DNA of 10,674 nt. Source: Galactobacter sp. Its GTDB lineage: Bacteria > Actinomycetota > Actinomycetes > Actinomycetales > Micrococcaceae. The position numbers and the translations under genes are program-made. Below the pieces are notes generated by a model. It was not told where the DNA came from. It saw nothing but the letters and a program-made list of their open reading frames with translations, and did not search any database. The stretch covers positions 1 to 10,674 of the forward strand of contig NZ_JALAGT010000107.1 of NCBI RefSeq assembly GCF_022712295.1. The letters are read 5' to 3'. Shown piece by piece: positions 6,079-10,674 of the stretch. Each line of letters starts with the position of its first letter. Position 1 is the first letter of the stretch.

Positions 6079-6510
6079 ATGGCCACGAACCAGCACAACT
6101 CCAACGTCTGGCCCACGTTCCGCGTCCGAGACGCACGGGCCGAGATCAAGTTCCTGCAGGAGGCCTTCGGTTTCGAGGTCGCCGCCCAGTATTCCAACGC
6201 CGACAACCCCGAGCTGATCGATCATGCGGAGCTCATGTGGCCGGAGGGAGGTGGAGGGGTGATGCTCGGGTCCCGTCGCGACGAGGGTGTCATGACCAAC
6301 ACCGGCGTGGGTGCGGCATCCATTTACATCGCAACCCAGAAGGTCGAGGAGCTCTACCACCGTGCCATCGCAGCTGGGGCCACGGAGATCATGGGGCTGA
6401 CCGAACAGGACTACGGTTCCCTGGACTTCAGCGTGCAGGACCCGGAGGGTGTGCTCTGGAGCTTCGGAACCTATCGCGGAGCGCAGGAAAGCACAGCAGC
6501 CCAGGACTGA
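6079..6510 (+). CDS. VOC family protein (glyoxalase/bleomycin-resistance fold)
   Basis: A 143-residue single VOC domain built of paired beta-alpha-beta-beta-beta modules. Recognisable segments are VWPTFRVRDARAEIKFL near the start, AFGFE (29-33), DHAEL (48-52, with H49 in a usual metal-ligand position), WPEGGGGVMLGS (54-65), and the closing DYGSLDFSVQDPEGVLWSFG with its conserved DPEG turn. Members include glyoxalases, dioxygenases and drug-binding resistance proteins; the reaction here is unknown. AGGAGG (6067-6072) lies six bases before the ATG, which excludes the longer in-frame start at 6004. Its likely former regulator upstream is reduced to a stump, so its expression control has probably changed. 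The gene ends at a strong hairpin shared with the convergent antiporter gene. Confidence 0.92.
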   Translation: MATNQHNSNVWPTFRVRDARAEIKFLQEAFGFEVAAQYSNADNPELIDHAELMWPEGGGGVMLGSRRDEGVMTNTGVGAASIYIATQKVEELYHRAIAAGATEIMGLTEQDYGSLDFSVQDPEGVLWSFGTYRGAQESTAAQD

Positions 6511-6519
6511 GCCGGCGAG

Positions 6520-6550
6520 GTGGCACACCCGGCAAACCCGGGTGTGCCAC
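6520..6550. terminator. Bidirectional hairpin terminator
   Basis: GTGGCACACCCGG (6520-6532) and CCGGGTGTGCCAC (6538-6550) form a perfect 13-bp stem with a CAAAC loop. It lies 9 bp after the VOC stop and 47 bp beyond the stop of the convergent antiporter gene, so it can serve both transcripts. No T-tract is present on either strand. Confidence 0.8.
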
Positions 6551-6597
6551 CCGTCAACGCCGAGGAATGGCACCATCCATCGGCGTTCTCGGTGGAC

Positions 6598-8022
6598 TCA
6601 GCCCTGGACTTCACCGTCGACTCGGCTGAGGTGACCGTGCTCGGGATCCTCGTCAGCATCCACGTCGTGCGGGCCAACGGCCTTGCGCTTCCAGCCGGTC
6701 AGCGCAGCGATGATGGTGACGATGAACAGGCCCCAGGCGTAGGGGTTCATGAAGGACGTCCACAGGGACGGCAGCGGAATGTTCCAGTCATGCGAGGCGA
6801 TGGTGAGCATCCCGAACCACGTGATCACCGAGCTGTGCCAGGGAATCGTGAAGTACAACGAGGTCACCGAGCAGTCCATCATGATGGCGCGCCGGGACGG
6901 AGCGATGCCGAACTTTCGGCCCATCGCATTCACGAAGCCGGGACCCACCACGAGTGCCGCGGCGGTGTTGTGGGAGATCGGCACCGACACCGCTGTGGTC
7001 ACACCGATGATCGCCAGCTCCGCTGAACGCTTGCCCCTCACGAAGCGTCCGCAGAACTGCAGCAGCTTCTGGATGACTCCGGCCTCCACCATGATCTGGG
7101 ACAGTCCGAGGATGATCAACACGAAGATCATCGTGTTGGCCACGGACGCGATACCGTCCTGGACCAAGCCCGAGGAATCCCCCTTCACCGCCGGGAAGTG
7201 GAAGATGTCGCCGAAGCTGAATCCGTTGGTGACCAGACCAAGGATCACAGCGGCGATGATGCCCCAGATGAAGGCCTCGATCATGTGCCTGTTGCGGAAG
7301 ACCACGAAGATGAGCACCAGGAAGCTGAGGAACATCAACAGGCCCCATGGGTTGGTCTCGGTGCCGGGGGTGTTCTTCGCGGTGACCTCGCCGCCGCCAC
7401 CGAAGACAAGCACAAAGACGATGGAGAAGGCCGCAGCAATCAGCACGAACGGGATGCGCGCCTTGACCACATCCTTGATCTCGGCCCCCTGACTGGCTGC
7501 GGAGGCGATCGTGGTGTCGGAGTGTGGGGAGCAGTTGTCACCGAAGCCGGCGCCGGCCAAGATCGCCACCGCCAGGACGGCGGGGTCACAGCCGAGCATG
7601 ACACCCGCTGGATAGAGGACGGGCGTCATGGCCGCGGCCGTGCCCACGGATGTTCCGGTGGCCACTGAGAAGGCCATGGCGCAGATCAACGCCAGCACCG
7701 CGAAGGCCGCGCCGGTCACATGCAACTCCGTGCCGATCCACAGCAGGCCCTCCACGAGCCCACCCTCCTTCAGGAGCTGACCGAAGACGCCTGCGAAGAA
7801 GTAGAGCGTGATGACCACGGCGCCGTTGGAATTGCCGATGCCACGGATCAGCGCGCTGCAGTAGTCGCTCTTGGAGGCTGCGAAGAAGAAGCCGATGACG
7901 CAGGCGATCCAGGCCACCGCCCAGAACACCGGCATATCCGCACCGCCGGAAATGGTCAGCCCGATCATGCCGGCGATGAACAGCAGCAGCGGGACGGATC
8001 CGCCCAGCGCACCTCCGTACAT
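6598..8022 (-). CDS. nhaC: NhaC-family Na+/H+ antiporter
   Basis: A cytoplasmic-membrane exchanger of the NhaC family, 474 residues from the ATG at 8022. It has roughly eleven to twelve hydrophobic helices, as expected, and moves Na+ (or a related substrate) against H+. The family signature is clear: FSVATGTSVGTAAAMTPVL (about 118-136) and GAGFGDNCSPHSDTT (about 157-171), in the region holding the transport-site residues. The repeat-related ISHNTAAALVVGPG segment comes later, and the tail is charged and acidic. The start is uncertain: only a weak GAAG precedes this ATG. A TTG ten codons upstream has CGGAG before it, and the frame stays open to an ATG at 8169, whose extra 49 residues are basic and unlike the family. 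Some NhaC relatives carry organic acids or amines, so the substrate is provisional. Confidence 0.88.
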   Translation of the reverse strand: MYGGALGGSVPLLLFIAGMIGLTISGGADMPVFWAVAWIACVIGFFFAASKSDYCSALIRGIGNSNGAVVITLYFFAGVFGQLLKEGGLVEGLLWIGTELHVTGAAFAVLALICAMAFSVATGTSVGTAAAMTPVLYPAGVMLGCDPAVLAVAILAGAGFGDNCSPHSDTTIASAASQGAEIKDVVKARIPFVLIAAAFSIVFVLVFGGGGEVTAKNTPGTETNPWGLLMFLSFLVLIFVVFRNRHMIEAFIWGIIAAVILGLVTNGFSFGDIFHFPAVKGDSSGLVQDGIASVANTMIFVLIILGLSQIMVEAGVIQKLLQFCGRFVRGKRSAELAIIGVTTAVSVPISHNTAAALVVGPGFVNAMGRKFGIAPSRRAIMMDCSVTSLYFTIPWHSSVITWFGMLTIASHDWNIPLPSLWTSFMNPYAWGLFIVTIIAALTGWKRKAVGPHDVDADEDPEHGHLSRVDGEVQG

Positions 8023-8194
8023 CTTCAGTGGTGCTCTTTGGATGGATGACAAGACGGCTCCGAGGAAGTTGGTGAAGGTTGGGTACCGACGGCGGTGATG
8101 CCGCGAATGCGCGGTTCCGTGCCGATGGTTTACCTCCAGATCTACCACTGTTGTATTTCGGGCCAACAATCGGTTACCCGTGCCAGGGCGGCAT

Positions 8195-8209
8195 TAGCCT
8201 GGACAGATG
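8195..8209 (+). promoter_or_regulatory. -10 element of a leaderless start (DUF1990 gene)
   Basis: TAGCCT (8195-8200), six bases, then ATG (8207). There is no Shine-Dalgarno sequence upstream, so the mRNA is probably leaderless. The -35 region is weak (TTACCC at 8174-8179 is the nearest candidate, with short spacing). Confidence 0.55.
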
Positions 8210-8695
8210 CCAGAGACCAACCACCCCGACTCCGAGAACCTTTCACTGCTCGCACCGACCTGGGCACCCAGCGCGCATGGGTACCGGGTCTTTCAGCGAA
8301 GAGAGCCCATCGGAACGGGCCTCGCATGGGACGAGGCGGCACGTCGGCTGCTGACGTGGGGCGTGAAGACGGCCAGCGGGTTCCGCGTGGACTCGTCGGA
8401 CCCCGTGCGCTCGGGTGATCGCCAGAGCGTCCGCGCCTGGGTCATTCGCGAGCCGGTGGAGGTCACCGAGGTGGTGGAGGAACCGGACAGGGTGGCCTTC
8501 TCCTACCGCACCTTGCCCGGCCACCCCGTGCGCGGGGAGGAAGCCTTCATCCTGACCAGAGAGGACGGGGTGGCGGCACTGACCATCCGCTCACTCACCG
8601 CGCCGTCGAAATCGATGCCCTGGAGGCTCGCTTTCCCGGTGCTTCGGGTGGTTCAGCGGCTGGTGCGACGGCGCTACTTCAGGGCGCTGCGCTGA
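8207..8695 (+). CDS. DUF1990 (UPF0548) family protein
   Basis: A 162-residue soluble protein matching the DUF1990 pattern. PIGTGLAWDEAARRLLTWGVK is near the N-terminus. It is followed by a segment like VTEVVEEPDRVAFSYRTLPGHPVRGEEAF, holding the family's highly characteristic YRTLPGHPxxGEE block. The ending is arginine-rich (RRRYFRAL). The biochemical function of the family is not established, to my knowledge. The start at 8207 fits a leaderless mRNA (TAGCCT six bases before). The gene is divergent from nhaC and convergent with the bL36 gene, whose stop is 21 bp away, with no terminator visible between them. Confidence 0.9.
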   Translation: MPETNHPDSENLSLLAPTWAPSAHGYRVFQRREPIGTGLAWDEAARRLLTWGVKTASGFRVDSSDPVRSGDRQSVRAWVIREPVEVTEVVEEPDRVAFSYRTLPGHPVRGEEAFILTREDGVAALTIRSLTAPSKSMPWRLAFPVLRVVQRLVRRRYFRALR

Positions 8696-8716
8696 CGGAC
8701 GTCGAGTCCACTTTCG

Positions 8717-8839
8717 TCAACCCTGGCGCCCCTTGAAGCGCGGGTTGCGCTTGTTGATCACATAGGTGCGTCCCTTGCGACGAACCACCTGCGCTCCTGG
8801 CTGACGTTTGAGCGATGCCAACGAATTCCTGACCTTCAT
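8717..8839 (-). CDS. rpmJ: Ribosomal protein bL36, cysteine-free (zinc-independent) form
   Basis: A 40-residue ribosomal protein bL36. The sequence runs from MKVRNSLASLKRQPGAQVVR to NKRNPRFKGRQG, the alternative (YkgO-like, type B) form. It contains no cysteine, so it lacks the zinc ribbon (three Cys and one His) of the usual bL36. In many bacteria this version replaces the zinc form when zinc is scarce and is repressed by Zur. A near-perfect AAGGAGGTGAC directly precedes the ATG. A Zur-box-like palindrome begins 14 bp upstream of the start and is shared with the divergent CobW-like gene. The identification is firm; Zur control is inferred from the box and context. Confidence 0.95.
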   Translation of the reverse strand: MKVRNSLASLKRQPGAQVVRRKGRTYVINKRNPRFKGRQG

Positions 8840-8852
8840 GTCACCTCCTTAT

Positions 8853-8873
8853 TGAGAATGGTTAGCATTATGG
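8853..8873. promoter_or_regulatory. Zur-box-like operator between bL36 and CobW-like genes
   Basis: TGAGAATG (8853-8860), five bases GTTAG, and CATTATGG (8866-8873) form an AT-rich inverted repeat with perfect AATG/CATT cores and symmetric inner T and A. This fits the Zur operator style TGAnAATGnTTAnCATTnTCA. On the minus strand CATAAT (complement of 8867-8872) could be the bL36 -10, so a bound repressor would occlude it. Both flanking genes are typical Zur targets. Confidence 0.7.
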
Positions 8874-8912
8874 CACCATCGTACATGGGCACTCACTCAG
8901 GCAGACTCAGAC

Positions 8913-8927
8913 AAGGAGATCGACGTG
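8913..8927 (+). promoter_or_regulatory. Ribosome binding site fixing a GTG start
   Basis: AAGGAG (8913-8918) is six bases before GTG (8925-8927). No in-frame ATG lies nearby, so the CobW-like gene starts at GTG. Confidence 0.75.
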
Positions 8928-9854
8928 GACATCATCAAGACCACCGCCGTCGTCGGAACGTGCGCACGGGAACGTAGCGCCTTCGCCCGCGACCTCGCTG
9001 CACTCACCGGGGATGCGCTCTGGTCCGCCGGCAGGCTCGGCCTCGTCCCGGACCCCATCGACGAGGCTGCGTCCCTCATCCCCTGGTTACGCATTCCGGG
9101 CGCCGACCTCGACACCTCCGCCATCCTGGAGTTCCCCGCCTCCGTGCCGGTTGAAGAGATCATCGCCCGGCTGGCCGAGACGCCGGAAGGAGGGCGGCTC
9201 ACCCGCCTGATCTGTGTCGTGGACGTGGCTCACCTCCTCGCGGACCTGGCGTCGGAGTCCTACCTCCCCGTACCGGCCGACGGGCCAGGAGTGGACTACA
9301 CCGGCATCGCCGCCATCACCGCCACGCAGCTGGAGTACTCCACCCACGTGGCACTGGTGAACACCGAGTACCTCGAGGCCGCCGAGCTGGGTCGGATCAC
9401 CGGGCTCATCACGGCGCTCGCACCTGAGGCGACGCTGCTCCTGGAGACCCCGAAGGATTCCGGGCCTGCCTCGACGATCCCCACGCACAGCGAGAGACCC
9501 GGATGGGTCCACGTGCTCAACGACGACTCGGTCCCGGTGGCGCACCCGTCCGTGTCAGTTCTGCGATGGGAACAGATACGTCCCTTGCACCCGCGGCGGT
9601 TCGTGGAGCTCTTCGAAGACCACATCGAGCATGGACACTTCGGCCGCCTCGTCCGCTCGGCCGGCTTCCTGCGGCTGTCCACCCGCCCCGGCGTGACTGC
9701 GGGGTGGCAGCACGTCGGCTCACTCATGAGTCTGGAACCGATGCAGGATTCGGCAACACTGCAGCCTGACGACGAACTCCTGGCCTTGGGGCAGGACCTG
9801 GCCCTGATCGGTCTGGACCTCGACGAGCCCGCCCTGCGGGGCTGCGCTGGATGA
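8925..9854 (+). CDS. CobW/COG0523-like protein with degenerate GTPase motifs, frameshifted at its 3' end
   Basis: A 309-residue protein laid out like a COG0523 (CobW) metallochaperone: ILEFPASVPVEEII (67-80) at the place of the switch/Walker B segment, LICVVDVAHLL (95-105), ATQLEYSTHVALVN (133-146), and a CobW C-terminal domain about 210-272 (LHPRRFVELF, GRLVRSAGFLRLSTRP). The nucleotide-binding motifs are missing. The N-terminus reads VVGTCARERSAF instead of a GxxGxGKT/S loop, the NKxD motif is N146-T-E-Y149, and there is no CxCC metal motif. It is therefore probably not an active GTPase. Zur-box control and the divergent zinc-free bL36 suggest a role in zinc limitation. A GGGG run at 9838-9841 shifts the frame; with one G fewer the protein would continue to 9948 (about 340 residues). 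Confidence 0.82.
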   Translation: MDIIKTTAVVGTCARERSAFARDLAALTGDALWSAGRLGLVPDPIDEAASLIPWLRIPGADLDTSAILEFPASVPVEEIIARLAETPEGGRLTRLICVVDVAHLLADLASESYLPVPADGPGVDYTGIAAITATQLEYSTHVALVNTEYLEAAELGRITGLITALAPEATLLLETPKDSGPASTIPTHSERPGWVHVLNDDSVPVAHPSVSVLRWEQIRPLHPRRFVELFEDHIEHGHFGRLVRSAGFLRLSTRPGVTAGWQHVGSLMSLEPMQDSATLQPDDELLALGQDLALIGLDLDEPALRGCAG

Positions 9855-9948
9855 TGCGACCCTCACGGACGCCGAGCTCGAAGAGGGCCCTCATGCCTGG
9901 GCCACATACCCCGACCCATTCCCTGCCTGGGCCCCGATGAACGGCTGA
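9841..9948 (+). other. Out-of-frame C-terminal tail of the CobW-like gene
   Basis: In the frame starting at 9841 the codons read AALDDATLTDAELEEGP followed by HAWATYPDPFPAW and a TGA at 9946-9948. The TDAEL...GP..W...PDPFPAW pattern is the usual ending of actinobacterial CobW-like proteins of this type. It joins smoothly to ...DEPALR if one G is removed from the GGGG run. It is therefore the true tail, cut off by a +1 shift or a sequencing error. Confidence 0.75.
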
Positions 9949-9959
9949 GCGTCCTCCGG

Positions 9960-9974
9960 TAGCCTCGAAGAATG
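9960..9974 (+). promoter_or_regulatory. -10 element of a leaderless start (membrane protein)
   Basis: TAGCCT (9960-9965), six bases, then ATG (9972): identical hexamer and spacing to the DUF1990 start at 8195. The ATG is in frame with the membrane-protein gene but the frame is broken by TAA at 9999-10001 after nine codons (MPPFETASA). Confidence 0.45.
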
Positions 9975-10019
9975 CCTCCTTTCGAGACAGCGTCAGCTTA
10001 ACTGCAGCAACAAGGCTGG

Positions 10020-10562
10020 GTGCGCCTGGCCGGAACCGAGACCGGGTACTCGCGCGGCGTGCGCACTCTGCTAAAAGTCGTGTTGATCTTCGGCTACTCG
10101 GTCTTGGTCGCAGCGGTGCTGACCGTGCTCGTCCTGTGGCTGGTGGGCGTACACATCCACTCCCAGATCATCATCGGCGCAGTCGCCGTCGTTGTGATCG
10201 CTGGGTTGGCCCTGCTGATCCCAGCCTTCGTGCTGCGTTCCATGAACAGGTCCCGGACCAACGACGCGTTCGACGTGATCCTGGAGCCGAACGGGTTGAC
10301 GCTGCGCGGCGTTGGCCCCATTCCATGGACCCATTTCGCTCCCGCACAGATGAAGCTGGTGATGTCCAAGCACGGCGGAGACGGGTACAAACGTCGGGCC
10401 GTGATGCCCCTGACCGATGCCGGCCTCGCAACCGTCAACGGTCCCCTGCACCCCGACCTACGTGATCGTCTCTTCTATGCGACCGGACCGGCCTGGAATT
10501 ACCTGTACAGGTACATCGCAGTCCCAGGGGTGCAAGGAATGAATCGTCCCGGGTTTGATTGA
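10020..10562 (+). CDS. Two-helix membrane protein of unknown function
   Basis: A 180-residue protein if started at GTG 10020. GTG 10059 is an alternative, and neither has a clear ribosome binding site. Two hydrophobic helices occupy about residues 16-44 and 48-71, the first with the short loop VHIHSQ after it. A roughly 110-residue soluble part follows, containing a beta-strand-like region LEPNGLTLRGVGPIPWTHF that recalls bacterial PH-like domains (YcxB type); this is only an impression. I do not recognise the family. A leaderless-type ATG at 9972 in the same frame suggests the original start, now cut off by a TAA. The stop codon TGA (10560-10562) coincides with the probable left end of an insertion sequence, so the C-terminus may also be truncated. 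It may be non-functional. Confidence 0.6.
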   Translation: MRLAGTETGYSRGVRTLLKVVLIFGYSVLVAAVLTVLVLWLVGVHIHSQIIIGAVAVVVIAGLALLIPAFVLRSMNRSRTNDAFDVILEPNGLTLRGVGPIPWTHFAPAQMKLVMSKHGGDGYKRRAVMPLTDAGLATVNGPLHPDLRDRLFYATGPAWNYLYRYIAVPGVQGMNRPGFD

Positions 10563-10674
10563 GGGGAAGCCTGACATCCTGGAAGGATCCCCTCATGGCA
10601 GCACCACGGAAGTACCCAGCAGAGCTTCGGGAGCGAGCGACCCGACTGGCGGTCGAAGCCCGCCGCGACCCTGA
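10560..10674 (+). mobile_element. Left end of an IS3-type insertion sequence (runs off window)
   Basis: The element is inferred from the transposase start at 10595. The sequence before it, TGAGGGGAAGCC (from 10560), begins with the 5'-TG typical of IS3-family ends. GAGGGGA (10561-10567) and TCCCCTC (10588-10594) form an inverted pair, with a nested ATCCT/AGGAT hairpin that would mask the AAGGA before the transposase ATG. The exact boundary needs the right end, which lies outside the window. Confidence 0.55.
10595..10674 (+). CDS. IS3-family transposase OrfA, N-terminal fragment (cut by window edge)
   Basis: Twenty-six codons are visible, MAAPRKYPAELRERATRLAV followed by EARRDP. This is the start of an IS3-family OrfA helix-turn-helix protein (compare the usual (R)KYPxELRERAVRL opening). 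It binds the inverted repeats of the element and normally acts with an OrfB integrase made by frameshifting. AAGGA (10583-10587) is the likely ribosome binding site. The rest of the gene lies beyond the window, so intactness cannot be judged. Confidence 0.8.
   Translation, partial: MAAPRKYPAELRERATRLAVEARRDP

Noticed and set aside
8023..8206. Riboswitch upstream of nhaC
   Set aside because: I looked for a structured leader but found no recognisable riboswitch core; only a weak promoter-like region is visible.

Overview
The window is GC-rich, with strong AAGGAGG-type ribosome binding sites, a GTG start and several apparently leaderless genes. Together with the family content, this points to a high-GC actinobacterium, most likely of the Micrococcales. 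That placement rests on composition and protein style only, since no taxonomic marker is decisive.

Left part (1-4343): a LacI-family repressor gene (minus strand) diverges from a two-gene operon encoding a Gfo/Idh/MocA sugar dehydrogenase and a xylose-isomerase-like TIM-barrel enzyme. A perfect 14-bp LacI-type operator lies just downstream of a plausible promoter in the divergent gap. An ASCH-domain gene follows. The 3' ends of these three transcription units are each marked by a copy of the same 60-bp imperfect palindrome (61-120, 3633-3692, 4279-4338). This dispersed repeat family is the clearest unexplained structure in the window.

Middle (4344-6597): a second Gfo/Idh/MocA dehydrogenase has its own promoter region, which contains an inverted CTGTC/GACAG element. 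A very strong hairpin follows, then the stump of an AraC-family regulator that has lost nearly all of its body, and an intact VOC (glyoxalase-fold) gene that is probably its former partner. A perfect 13-bp hairpin separates this from the convergent NhaC-type Na+/H+ antiporter gene.

Right part (6598-10674): nhaC (minus), a leaderless DUF1990 gene, and then a divergent pair that looks zinc-regulated. The pair is a cysteine-free ribosomal protein bL36 (minus) and a CobW/COG0523-like protein (plus), with a Zur-box-like palindrome between them. The CobW-like protein has lost its P-loop and NKxD motif, and its last ~35 codons lie in another frame behind a GGGG run. A small two-helix membrane protein follows. 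The window ends in the first codons of an IS3-type transposase whose left end appears to supply that membrane protein's stop codon.

No CRISPR array, tRNA, rRNA, phage module or recognisable defence system was seen. The two dehydrogenases and the TIM-barrel enzyme could act together in oxidation/elimination/reduction of an unusual sugar or glycoside, but the substrate cannot be read from sequence. No transporter for it is present here.
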